Below, piece by piece: positions 1-12,968 of a DNA stretch of 64,000 nucleotides; position 1 is the first letter of the stretch, and every line of letters begins with the position of its first letter. The stretch lies in assembly GCA_028583405.1 (NCBI GenBank), contig CM053243.1, positions 34,623,420-34,687,419 of the forward strand, written 5' to 3'. The DNA comes from Pogonophryne albipinna (Eukaryota; Chordata; Actinopteri; Perciformes; Artedidraconidae). A model generated the notes under the pieces. That model had not been told where the DNA came from. It did no database searches and worked only from the letters and a program-made list of their open reading frames with translations. A program made the translations under genes and the position numbers.

Positions 1-3000
1 GTGATTGATCAATCTTCAAGCTCTGGGATTGGATGTTGGAGTGGCAGTGCGCCAAGGTTATGCCGAGCGTCAAACAGCACTTTGAAATGGAACGAAACCA
101 CGGCAGACTATCCAAAACTGGACTTGAACGGGACCAGCCCCCCCGCCCAAGAACTACACATGCTGGCTATTGTGTTTCGCAAAATGTTCTATGGGACGTC
201 TCTACTGGGAAAGTTTTTCCCACAGTTAGAAGTTGCCAGTATTAAACACATTGGTGTTATCAAATTTAAAACATATAATTACGAAATGGGTGAAAATTGC
301 TTGTGTCCATAATGGGCAGCATTAATATATCAGCCTGTCCTCCTACAAAAAACGACCATATAGGTCGATTGTTCAGCAGCTTATTACGACCCAGAGTCAC
401 GGTTTAAAGTGTAGCACGTCTAGTGGTTGTGCAAGAAACAACATGCTCCCGTTGATTGCAAACGCTCCGGAGATTCTTTTATTCACAAATAACCCTCTCT
501 GGAAAATCCTAAATTGTGCAATAGTTTGGCCATTAAAATGCTTTTTGATTAGATTTCTGGCGAGAAGTGTATATTGTACTTTTATAATCTACGTCCAGTG
601 GATGTGTAGGATCTATAGTTTGATAGATATTACGAAGATGATTTGAGGTCTCGCCAGGAGAACGTGTATATGCGGCAGCTTCCATGTAAAGTTAGCGTCA
701 ACCCTCACGGGGTGAAAACAGTATTTCCGGTCTCAAAGTTTTCATAATAAAACCGGAAGTATTCCCCTCACTGTCAAATGATTACACAGTGATATCTGCA
801 TTACTCATCCACTAAAAAACATCAGTTTATCCTTGTTAATTACACAATATTGATTGGTTTAAATTGTGTACAATGCTTTTGTGTTTTTAACCTTTGATTC
901 GGAGAAACAAATAGTTTTTATGGAGTTTAGACACTACAGAGTTTCCGAAGACACGACACTACCCAGAATCGCGAGCTATCGTTTGGGACTACAACATCCG
1001 CTTTCCTTTACAAACCCCGTGATTAGTTCTCAAGCTCTATGATTGGATGTTGGAGTGGCAGTGCGACAAGGTTACACTGAGCGTCAAACAGCTCTTTGAA
1101 ATGGAATGGAACAACGGCAGACTATCCAAAACTGGACTTGGACGGGTCCAGCCCAGCCCCAGAACTACACATGCTGGCTATTGTGTGTTTCACAACATGT
1201 TCTATGGCACATCTCTTGTAGTTTTAAAAGATGTTTTCGTATTTCCCATAATTAGAAGTTATCAGTATTAAACTGTGTACATCCCTGGAGATTTAAGGGA
1301 TACGAAACACAGTGGTGTTATCAAATTTAAAACATATAATTTATAAATGGGTGAAAATTGCTTGTGTCCATAATGGGCAGCATTAATGTACCCACATGAC
1401 AGCTAAGGTCAGAAGAGCTTTATTTAACAGCTGGTCTTATGTCTGTGACCCCTCCTGTTGTTAATTGATACGCCTGAAACCTCCACTTGTCAAGGTTCAA
1501 AGGTAAATTTTGAAAATATGGCAGTAGCCATCGATCATCTTAAGATAAGAAAAGATAAGATATACTTTATTGATCCCAAGTTGGAAACATTTTTTGTTAC
1601 AGCAGCATGTACTACTTTGTTCTACTCCACTACAATTCAGAGGTTAACCTGGTATTTTTACTCCACTACATTTATTTTAGTTACTTTGCAGATTCTGATT
1701 AATGATGTGAAATATATACAACCCATATACAAAAAAAAGTGTATCTCGAGCCGGTTTCTCAAACTTACCTACCCCACCTTTAAGTAATTTGTCAGACTTA
1801 ATATTTATCTGTTGATACCCCCAACGTTTTTTCTTATTCAAAAGAAGACCTTAACTTAAAGTATTCTTTAATGTCTAAATAAAGCCTTATCAGTTTGTCT
1901 GTTTTGCACATCCTCCTGTTAATATCTTTGGACATCCTGCACTAAACTTTTTTATTGTAGAGATCACTACAGTATCTTCTTGATATTTTCTATTCTTTAT
2001 TTCTATCATTGACCTTCTACTTTCCCCCTTTTTTGTATGTAGGCTACTCTTAATATTTAAATGTTTTCATCAAATATAACATTCAACAACACAATGCTGC
2101 TGTTAGTGCTTTAACCACTAGGCGGTGCGGGTTAAAAAAACAGTGGTCTATAGTTAATAAAACATAATAATATCAGCTATTGAAATTCTGATTCCATAGA
2201 TGTGTCTCCCATCACCCAAAACCCCTCACTATTTGCTCAACTCAGTATATTACATTCTTTAATCTAAAAACTACAAGTCCCTTTCTATCAGCAGTGCACC
2301 GTTATGGTGTAAATACAGCCTATTTACCAATTGGATCAAACATAAAAGTCAGCCGAATTAGTGTTGATACTGCAAGGAGACGTATTGTGTGAAGAGAAAT
2401 TGAAGATGTTGTTTAATTGCTGATATATTTATGATCCACATCACGTATTCAGTTTCAGCTGGATTTCTTCCAGTTTGTCCAAAGGTCTTCTAATCAGGGC
2501 TCTATAAATAAATAACTACGGCAGATGTGTAATATTTAATGCAGCCAAACCGTGTATTACAATGCCGTTATGTGATGACTTCCAAAGAGAAAAGCAAGCG
2601 CACTCGGAATAAAGTATTATTATCTCTTTTTTTTAATGTTTTTCAGGATTTCATATTGCATTGACACCATATCCCAACGTGCATTGCGGCTAAAACATCC
2701 AATCACCGAGCTTCAACCATAGCTGAGGATCTTGGGTAATCAGTGCAGTGGGTGTGTAACTGTTTCCAGTTATTTTATTTTTAAATTCAATTCCTGACGG
2801 ACGCCAAAAAAGCCAGAGATTATAGAATTAAACAAATAAATAAAAACAAGGATAATTGTGTGTTATTGGTGAGTAAATAACAGTGTGTTATTTGGAAAAG
2901 AATAACAAATTAGAAGGAAAAAAAGATTTAGAAATACAGATTTCAGTATTCTGAGGCTCTGAGCCCCATTTATTTTCCTCGTGGACAGCAAAAAAAGTCA

Positions 3001-3060
3001 GAGATTATACGATTTAAAATAAAAACAATAATCATGGCTTGATATTGAGTAAGAACATGT
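1..3060 (+). repeat. family-A interspersed repeat, composite copy cut by the window start
   Basis: This stretch is homologous to segments at 30.2-33.0, 36.2-38.0 and 56.1-60.1 kb. Bases 1-330 and about 1035-1400 are two direct copies of one module (GGAGTGGCAGTGCG motif, then CTACACATGCTGGCTAT). Bases 440-650 are a diverged match to the reverse complement of 33.3-33.5 kb. Bases 720-1030 match 30.4-30.6 kb, and 2200-3060 match 59.2-60.1 kb. Near 1547 and 1640 lie pieces that resemble other fish transposon ends (TACTTTATTGATCCC; ACTCCACTACATTTATTT). The open frames here are short and resemble no protein I know, so I treat the region as noncoding transposon material. Class is undetermined; the intact relative at 29041-34076 points to a DNA transposon. 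Confidence 0.75.
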
Positions 3061-4616
3061 TTTTATGAACTACACAGCTTCCGGTCTTCCACGACCCGAA
3101 CGGACAAAAAGACGTGTTGCAGGCACAAAACACACTACCAATAGAAATACATTTTTGCTTTGAAAATCGTGTTGGTCAGTTTGGTGTGTAGGGGCCTTTA
3201 GACGAACACACTCTCCCAGTCAATTCACTGACCTCTTTCATCTAATCAGAACATATGGCCTTTTCCCACAAAAAAAACATTGTTTCCTGCTTTAGCAATT
3301 TCCTCTTTCCTAATGATGTACATACACTCAAATAATGCTTCTAAATTGTTTATTCAGCAATTTATCCCCAGCCGCTGTTCGCTAAGTGTCTTTACACAGA
3401 CTGTTTTTTTCTTCCACTGGAAATATTGCACTGCTAAGATTTATAAACCAGAGGCTAAAAGCAGGGTACCAGACTAAACTTTAGAAATTACAATGTAACT
3501 TTGATAGGCAAAATGAACCTTTTTATTTACATTCTGTATTGATTCTGTCTTTGTGTGCATATTTTAATCAAAGGATATTCAAAAACCTTTGGCAGGTTTA
3601 TTCACTACTTCCTCCAGGTGATGGTTTCACTTTACAACAGACATGGTTGTTGATGTGCGTGGTTTAAATTTAAGTTTTGTGATACTCTAGTAATCCCAAA
3701 AGGAGAAATTCTGCTTCAGTACAGTGCCACTTTCCTTTTTTTTCGAGAACGGGTGAATGTTTGCCGACACAGGGATTATTTGGGATTAGACCTTCACATT
3801 GAAGGACAATTGCTCTGCTCATTGCCCCGTCCTGCTGCACTACTTTTCTCCTAATGCAATTTAGGTTTCTCAATTCACTGGGCAAGCAGTCTTTTTTATA
3901 TTGTTCTGTTATGGTCTCGGATGCCTTGATGTAAAGGGAGGGTTTTTTATTCAGAGAACAGAAAACAATGGTTTCAGTAAGTACCAGTTTTGACACATTT
4001 CTGTCAGTGCAGGATTGAAGAGGAGAGCTGCTTTCTTCTTTAGTAGTTTTTCAACCTTCTACTTCCACACTATATATTTTCCCTTAAACGGAAAAAGGGT
4101 CTATCTTTTTATAGAATGTATCTTCACTCACGCTCTTCTCCAAAATGGACATCTACTGCGTCAGTCATACAACATTTATTATGTTGCAAAAATATCTTGA
4201 GATAGCCATCTAGTGCTCTTTTGTACACCAGACTGGGAAAGCTCTTGTGCTTATTTTTTTGCAACACTTACTCTTTTCCATTTTTTTTAAGTCCTACAAT
4301 TCCATTATATATTGAGTCTTACAATTTGTGCGTTGTTCAAAGCTATTTGTCCCTCAGTTTGTTCCCTCTGTGAATGTCTTCTCTCTGTCTTCCTCTAGGT
4401 CCTATTTTCAGATTAAGACTTGTCAACTAGGTATAATTTCACAAATAGATTTCATAAATGACAGTTCTGAAACAAAATGTTTTTTGTTTTATTTTATATA
4501 TCATGAGCCTCCCCTTGTCCTTTTTGAATCTTTTGAATATTTTAGTGTTAGATTTTGAAGTAATTGATATAAATGTTTATGTTTTTCTGTCTTTTTTGCA
4601 GGCTTACGTTTTTTTC
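3061..4616. other. unassigned AT-rich intergenic DNA
   Basis: I see no gene, RNA or recognisable element. A 108-codon open frame on the minus strand (3670-3996) has no familiar motif and no comparable neighbour, so I regard it as chance. Confidence 0.5.
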
Positions 4617-4896
4617 TTAGGCGCTTTCACACCGCAGTACTTTTCCCACTTTAGTTCCGATATAGTTCCGAAATGTTGCATTCACACCAAAAAAATCCGG
4701 AACTAAAATTAGTTATTGAGAACCTTTTTACCCCCTTTTTCGTCCCTGCTAGAGAACAGGGACTTTCGTGGGAGAAAAAGGTTCCTATTTCTGATTGGCT
4801 GGACGGATTGCAAACCACGCCCCGTTAAACTCCCAAAAACTTTTGTGAAGCCGCCATTTTATACACAGCATTTTTGTAAACGGAGGAGCTACAAAA

Positions 4897-5043
4897 ATGG
4901 CAACGTCAAAGAAAAGCACACCGTGGTCGACCGAGGAGGTGACGACGTTCCTACATCTCATTGGGGATGATAAAATCCAGCGGGAGCTCGACGGAACAAC
5001 TCGAAATGTGAAAAAAAAAAAAGCCGATCGCCCCGCCTGTTAG
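4897..5043 (+). pseudogene. N-terminal remnant of Harbinger Myb/SANT-like protein
   Basis: This 48-codon frame begins at an ATG inside the Harbinger-like element. It has the opening of a Myb/SANT-like domain: MATSKKSTPWSTEEVTTF, then an acidic-basic helix (LIGDDKIQREL). Family knowledge: Harbinger elements encode a DDE transposase plus a Myb-like DNA-binding partner that starts like this. The frame becomes a lysine run and stops exactly where the LTR-like insertion begins (TAG at 5041-5043 is inside the LTR). The rest of the domain is absent, so it should not be functional. The tryptophan of the first SANT helix (residue 10) is visible. Confidence 0.6.
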
Positions 5044-5518
5044 AGAATATTTCTTCTCTCTTTCTAAGTGTCAAATAATAATTCTTCCTTACTCTTAAGA
5101 TATTTCACTTTATGGCCTGCTGACGTTTTACGATCGAACCCTAAGTCTGTTATCTGTCTTAAGGAGTGGGAAGTCTCCGCTATTGTTGACATTACGAGTT
5201 TTATGACCGGTCAACTCTCGGCCACAGAGCCATTAGAGTCAGATGAGTGATTCAGTGCCTCCAGGTGTTCACGTACACCATCCCCCAATATGCTGATTAG
5301 CTCTCTGTAAACTAGTTAAGGGCTATTCGAGAGATAGGCTGATCAGAATTGACATGACAACGCACCCGTGCAGTCAGAACCTTTGGCTGCTGTGACTTGT
5401 GATATGAATTCTCCGGCCGATGCTTGTAATAAACTACCAATGTTTGACATCAGAACTCCTGCTCGTCCCGTGTCTCTCTGAGTCCTGACTCTCCATTGCT
5501 ACAGAAGTTTCCCTTACA
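5038..5518. mobile_element. probable solo LTR of an LTR retrotransposon
   Basis: A 481-bp segment begins TGTTAGAG and ends CCTTACA, the TG...CA ends of an LTR. It is flanked by the five-base direct repeat CCGCC (5033-5037 and 5519-5523), the usual target duplication size for Gypsy and many ERV elements. An AATAAA-type poly(A) signal lies near 5427, followed by a T/C-rich tail, as expected for R and U5 if the LTR is in plus orientation. There is no internal retroviral or gag-pol sequence, which fits recombination between two LTRs. It sits in the Harbinger-like element and truncates its Myb frame. Confidence 0.55.
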
Positions 5519-5665
5519 CCGCCTACACTGCGTTGCTACCCCAGGTCCTAAACTGTAATGGAAATGCGCCACGGCCTCGGACGGCCAGCGAGGCAGCCCG
5601 AGGCCGTGGCGAGGACGCTTAGGGACGCTTAAACGGGGCTACCCCGCTGCAGTGGAAATGTGCCA

Positions 5666-7164
5666 TTAGACTATTTACATCATCCAGGGAAACACACCAT
5701 TAAATACACCTCTCTTTATCCGCTCCAAGAGCCTTAAAGGGCGGACTCATGAGCTCTGGAATGTCCCCCTAACATGGCACTTAGACTATTTCCATTATCC
5801 AGGGAAACACAACTTCAAAGGGGCTTCCTTATAGTTAAAAAAGTAATTAAACAATAAAATGTTGTATAACCTTATATTACCATAAAAGACTCACTATGTC
5901 ATATTTACCCCTATTAAAGAACACTATCTTATAGAAGGCTATACAACCACCACAAGTGACCAAAACAAGTCATACTATCATACTATCTGGTTTTATCATT
6001 GACAAATAATGACCTACTAAGACACTCTAACAGGTTTCACATCAAAGGGGTGATAAAGTCGTATCACCCCCCTATTGTGCAATATCCTTATCAGGGCTAT
6101 AAACAAACAAGTCGTAAAAGATAAGAGGGTCAGATGTCAGAGTGACAGGTGCCACTTCAAAGGGATTTTGGAGGTAGGACTTCCGGTTTGGGATGCGGGA
6201 CATCCGGTTTCAGGGTCATAACTCATTATTTATCAGGTACTTAATCTCAATCTGACATTTGCTGGGTCTTATAACTACTCTCATGAACTAAGTTCTGATG
6301 AACCTTTGCGGGAAAGCGCCTCTTGACTGTTTTACCTCCTTTTTCCTGCTTAGTTTGAGTTTAAATGTAAACAGCTGCCACGTTAGTGACAGGGACATTT
6401 ATTCTGCATGCAATGCTCAACCAGTCATCATGTCTGAATGACTGAGAGCATCATTTGGCTTTGCATTTAAAAGCAGCCAATATCAGTTTGACCTTTTCAC
6501 GGCAGAAGTTTGACCTATCATAGCAGGAAAAGGAACAGGCGGATTTAATAACATGAAGGACACTAAGTGGATTGCACACATGAGTAATGTTATTAATTCC
6601 ACCTGTGCCTCTCCTGCTATGACATGTCAAAATGTCTGCTGTGAATAAGGTCTATTGTCAGGACTGTAATTGAAATGGCAGCTTGTGATTCTCTTTGCAT
6701 AATGATGGTTCAGCTGACTGTGCAGTTTGACTTTTCAATTTATTCTCCAAACACAAACGATCAGATAAAGAAAAATGTATTTGCATCTACGGTAGAAAGG
6801 GTCATTTTTTGGTATCTATTTTGTTCATGTTATGAAGTTCAGCGCAAGTTCAAGCAGGAAGACTGGGTATACATTGATTCACTCCGCAGCTGCATTAATC
6901 AGCTCATTATGGAAGTTCTCTTTTAACCAATTACATTTCACCACAATCTCCAGTAGCCAATCATCTTGCTGCAGTCAAACTTTAAAATCGCTATCCTCTC
7001 TCCTGAAGTCAGCTGTGATTTCAGGTGTTTATATGACGGCCCGCCTCCAACCAATCCACCTCCAGTCATCACATTCAGTGCCAAGCTAATCCAAAGACCA
7101 CAACTCATCACAAGTCCTCTTCATCCTAACTCCTCATCAAATCCAGATCTACAACATCAAGACC
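5666..7164. other. unassigned intergenic DNA with a short direct repeat and an inverted repeat
   Basis: No gene is seen. A sequence of about 30 bases (TTAGACTATTT then ATCCAGGGAAACACA) occurs at about 5667 and again at about 5781 in direct orientation. An imperfect inverted repeat occupies 6508-6632 and is listed separately. The rest is AT-rich and shows nothing I recognise. Confidence 0.45.
6508..6632. repeat. imperfect 46-bp inverted repeat, possible regulatory or hairpin element
   Basis: The left arm (about 6508-6554, TTTGACC...CATAGCAGG...TAATAACAT) pairs with the right arm (about 6587-6632, ATGTTATTAA...CCTGCTATG...GTCAAA). The arms are roughly 46 bases with a few mismatches and one short gap, around a loop of about 32 bases. 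It lacks target-site duplications that I can see and carries no transposon end. The surrounding 200 bases have the mixed composition of a vertebrate conserved noncoding element, but that part is inference. Confidence 0.5.
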
Positions 7165-9090
<1,926 letters not shown>

Positions 9091-9091
9091 T

Positions 9092-9190
9092 GGAAATCAA
9101 ATCAAATCAAGTTTTATTTATATAGCACATTTATAAACGATTTTTGGTCGAGCCAAAGTGCTGTACATATAATAAAATTAGCCTACAGTA
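9092..9190 (-). repeat. teleost retroposon tail (TTTATTTATATAGCAC type)
   Basis: The sequence contains AAATCAAATCAAG, then TTTTATTTATATAGCACATT, and about 30 bases later CAAAGTGCTGTACAT. This pairing is a familiar 3' segment of interspersed retroposons in fish genomes. I cannot name the parent LINE or SINE. A related fragment (CAAAGTGCTTTACA) lies near 37.99 kb. The strand is assumed, taking the simple-repeat end as the tail. Confidence 0.5.
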
Positions 9191-9949
9191 GAGACACTTT
9201 ACAGCAAATACAACAACACAGATTGTTCAGAATATCAGTATGAGAAAAACGACACCCTCTGTCCTGAAATAAAGGTATATCACCCACGAGACGGGCGTTC
9301 ATATCCCATTGTGAAACTACAAGTTAGCATTGAGTTTTTTCAAGTTACCTCACGTGAAAAGTCACTTCCTAAAGTTGAGTAACATCACAGACACTGTTCT
9401 TTACCCGCTAATTTGGGCCATAGAGGAACAATCTACCTATGTTATAGTATGATTGTCCAAATGCAGAACAAAAGGCAGGAAGCTATAGCCTAAGTAACAA
9501 AAATCAAGCTGTACTAAACGTAAAGCTGCACAAAATACAGGTAAACATAAAACTGAGGGAGCAGGCTAAGCTAATGCAAACACAAAGGAAACTAGGACAA
9601 ATTAACTTAGTCTTGGCACTAGGAACGCAGGCAGGAAATCCAGGGAGAAACGCAATGAATGACGAAAGGACAAACACAGACAGACTGACCACACAAGAAA
9701 ACACTGAGGGTAAACTCATATGGGAAAGACACAAACACTAATCACATCAACAAGACAAAGCTGGAGCAAGTAGGCTAAAATTCAGGGCAGCAGAGTGATT
9801 GCACACAAGTGGATCAAATTAGAGTGAGGCAACAAAAGGTGGGAAAACACAAAGACAGGAAGTGAAAGCAGACATTGTGTCATGTGAGAATGTTTTCACA
9901 TAATAAAACAAGAAACGCATAAAACATAATCGAAGATCATGACACTGGG
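9191..9949. other. unassigned, A-rich, probably repeat-derived
   Basis: No gene is seen. From about 9450 the plus strand is strongly A-rich with many ACA/AGG-rich segments, ending in AACGCATAAAACATAATC. The composition suggests an old retroelement fragment, but I find no ends or coding motif. Confidence 0.35.
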
Positions 9950-9952
9950 TTA

Positions 9953-10873
9953 AGCCCCTGTCACACTGTCCCGAAATTGACACCCGATGGACACACGATA
10001 AAGGAAATGTTCAAATTCGGCTGTGATCGTAGCAACATCGGGCCATTCGTGAGGGCATCTAAGCCATCATATGACCGCCGGTGGAGTTTCTCAGGCTCCG
10101 GCAGCAACTTCGTGAGCGGCAACTTCGTAAGGCACTCGTGAGGGCATCTTGTCAAGTCGTGTCATCTTCGTGTTATCATCGGTGCATTCGCCCTCACTCT
10201 GATCGGGGCGAATGCCCGATGGCACCGATGATAACAAGATGCCCTAACGATGGCCTTACGAAGGGCAACATTTACACACGAATTCAACACGAAAATGAAC
10301 CTTCGCAAGGTCCTTCGGCTATTTTTTGGCATGCCAAAGATTTTGCCACCGGTCACGAAGTTGCTGCCGGAGCCTGAGAAACTCCACCGGCGGTCATACG
10401 AAGGCTTAAGATGCCCTCACGAATGGCCCGATGTTGCTACGATCAGAGCCGAATTTGAACATTTCCTTTATCGTGTGTCCATCTGAGTGTTTTATTGCAC
10501 AACAAAATCATGTAAACATATTATGTAAATAACCCAATTTGTGTTCTGTGAAACTGAAAAGGATATAATATATTATTTTGAAGGCGAGTTGACAGGAAGT
10601 TGTTGTTGCTATGGAAACAACAACATGACGGAGAAAACGTAATATCTTCTACATATAAAGACGGAGAAAGTAAAGAACAAAGTCTGAAAATATCAGTACA
10701 GTATCATAGTACTGTAACATAATTGTTTTTGTTACTTTCGTTGCAGTTGTATGTCTTAAATGTAATGTAAATGTTGCATTCGTGTGTGGTTCGGGGCCAT
10801 CTTCGTGCGAAATTCACAATTCAATATTCGTGTGTCCATCGGGTGTACATTTCGGGACAGTGTGACAGGGGCT
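9953..10873. mobile_element. PIF/Harbinger-type MITE with a nested palindrome
   Basis: The left end AGCCCCTGTCACACTGTCCC and the right end are inverted repeats over roughly 44 bases (GATGGACACAC is the inner limit) with few mismatches. The element is flanked by TTA on both sides (9950-9952 and 10874-10876), the usual PIF/Harbinger target duplication. Internally, 9987-10130 is an inverted copy of about 10345-10487, and a second small palindrome lies at about 10165-10240. The end motif therefore appears three times: both termini and once inside near 10480. The last 385 bases form a non-palindromic tail. No transposase frame is present. Confidence 0.8.
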
Positions 10874-10876
10874 TTA

Positions 10877-12130
10877 AGGGATTCCTAGAATTAAGTTTTA
10901 TTTTCGTCTGTAACCATCAAAGCTTCTATACGCAATTACATTCTTGTTAATTATAGATACAAATAGGTATTGGGGATTTACGGGCTAAAGCATTTATTTC
11001 AGATTTAGTTTTAACTGTACACTTTGAATTGTATGTTTGAGAAAAAGGGTTACACTTTTGTTTCATGATTCTTCAGTATGGAGATAGAGTTAAATGGATG
11101 TTAAATGCATGCATACACTGGTTTAACCCCACAACCTTCACCCAACTAAAGTTGTTAACACTAGGTTGGTGTGCTCCATGAAACTCCCAGGCCTAAAATA
11201 AACCCTGAACCAACCCTGGGAGGAAATGAGTCTCCTCTGTTACCATGTGTCAATGTCACCGACAAAAGAGGCTGCCCTACATAGTCAATCTCCATAAAGG
11301 ACTGCTCACTTAGTGTGTGTACGGGGTTATTTTAGTCTGCATGTATGTGTATGAGTGTTTACTTGCATGCATCTCTGCACATTCAGATTGACAATGTGGT
11401 AATGAGGGAGGACATGGGAGAAGAGGCTGGCACTGACAGCTGTCACTGTGGATCTCCTCTGGTTCCGATTAGCATCCTCAGTCTCATGTCACTTCAGGTC
11501 AAGAGCCCAGACCTGCAAAGACAAACGCACAACAGCGTGTCAAACTGAAGAGGTAATTTACCTACCTGTGCTAAGAAGAAGTCCCACAAAGGTCAGAGAT
11601 CTATCCTTCTTGGGCTGACATATACAAAAAATACATTTCAGTTCAGCAGAATTATTACAAATTACATTGAGCAACGTATAAGCCAATAACAATCAGAGTA
11701 ACACAGGAGAGAAGGAGAGCTGAGTAAACATTTCCCTCCTCTTTTGCCTCTGTCCCTCATTCTCCCTTTGTGTCAATTTACATTAGCACATTTTAATTGT
11801 CACCTTACACACAAACAACAAGAATAGGGTTTAGCTTTTCTCAAAGATATATAAAAGAGTGTCGATTTGTATTAAATTACACAATTATAAGCCCATTAAC
11901 TTTCCTTCTGTAGAACTAGAGTTTGTTTTTCGTACCAATTTTGTACGGGTGAAGTCAAATACAGTTTATTGGTCCACAAGGTTTTCGAAAAGTGTTGATG
12001 TTGTCAAATTTAGAGGAAAAAGCCTTTGAGTGTGATTGACTTAGTAATGCTACTGTTTCCTCACGTGACACTACATTGGTCTCCAATTGTCCTGCTTAGA
12101 GCAAAATCAGTGGCAGTTCTAATTTTCCTC
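10877..12130. other. unassigned intergenic DNA
   Basis: No gene is recognised. A moderately GC-rich patch at 11400-11560 contains a 67-codon open frame but has no motif, and it could equally be a conserved noncoding element. Confidence 0.4.
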
Positions 12131-12968
12131 CAATAGCCCCATTTATTTAAGATACGCTCAGGTAGGCTACTGCGGAGTGCATAAAGCTTAGCAGACTCCT
12201 CACGCTAACGAAGGGTCACTTCTAGGCTACTGTCCCGCAGCTCCTGCCTCTCTGTTGGATTCTGTCGCAGCAGGGCTACTGCTGCGGAGAGCATAAAGCA
12301 GACTCTTCACAACAAAGGATCACTTCTTCTTTAAGGCAGGGAAGGCTACGCAGTACGCAGTCTACTGTCCCGCAGCTGCTGCCTCTCTGTTGGACTCCGG
12401 TACTGCACATTACTCACGAGCCGTTGTAAACAAAATAATGAGTGGGGGGCGAACACACTAACCACTCCGCCAACGCCACAGTCACCCCCGTCGTGCGGGC
12501 CGCCAGTTGATGGTCACTGTCCTATACGATCATTTTCCTGATAACGATGAAGGCATAGCCCCGCCTCTCCCCACCTCTGCTGCTCACTGCTGTAGCATGG
12601 TCAGTAGCTACTGTGAGTAGCTACAAAATCTACAGCTCCTCTACCACAACCATCAGCAACAAGTGGACATGGAGAACTACATGAACTACATGTTGCTAAA
12701 TCCACCGCGGAGCATAAACAGAAGGGCAACCAGGCAACCATTGCAACCATGCTCGGGGGTCTTCTTCGCTGCTTTTGGTGTATTTTGTGGCGGAAGTACG
12801 GCGCCACTTACAGGCCCGGCATATGTACTACAGCGTCTCCAGCAGGTCGAGCGGTCTCGTGTGAAGGGACATGTTTATTGAGCCGTATCCGTGTGAACGG
12901 AATACTTTTTTGATATGGAATTTGGTTCGTTTGCGTTTCGTTTGCGTTCCCGTGTAAATGGGGCCTTC
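12130..12968. mobile_element. degenerate DNA transposon, right end recognisable
   Basis: The right end reads TTCGTTTGCGTTCCCGTGTA followed by AATGGGGCC near 12968, which resembles fish DNA-transposon ends of the GGCCCCATTTACACG type. Within the left half, a module of about 130 bases is repeated (CTACTGTCCCGCAGCTCCTGC at about 12230 and a variant at about 12362). Bases 12700-12860 match 28680-28830 in inverted orientation over about 150 bases, so at least two copies exist here. I could not fix the left end or a target duplication. A CCCCATTTA motif near 12140 is a candidate left terminus. Confidence 0.5.

Larger units (their letters stand above)
4620..5665 (+). mobile_element. PIF/Harbinger-like non-autonomous element, split by a solo LTR
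   Basis: The left end reads GGCGCTTTCACACCGCAGTA and is preceded by TTA (4617-4619). The right end, ending GGAAATGTGCCA at 5665, is followed by TTA (5666-5668). Its reverse complement matches the left end at about 13 of 18 positions. A three-base TTA target duplication is typical of PIF/Harbinger elements. The element carries the start of a Myb/SANT-like reading frame (4897-5043), which is the second protein encoded by Harbinger elements. An LTR-like insertion occupies 5038-5518. A GC-rich hairpin (GCCACGGCCTCGG against CCGAGGCCGTGGC) lies at 5570-5612. The right end is the weakest part of the call. Confidence 0.55.

Noticed and set aside
3670..3996. 108-codon minus-strand open frame
   Set aside because: No domain, no start context of note and no supporting neighbour; the length is not surprising for noncoding DNA of this size.
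12601..12881. Overlapping open frames of 68 and 72 codons
   Set aside because: They lie in a degenerate transposon with a second copy near 28.7 kb, and the two copies do not keep a common frame that I can support.
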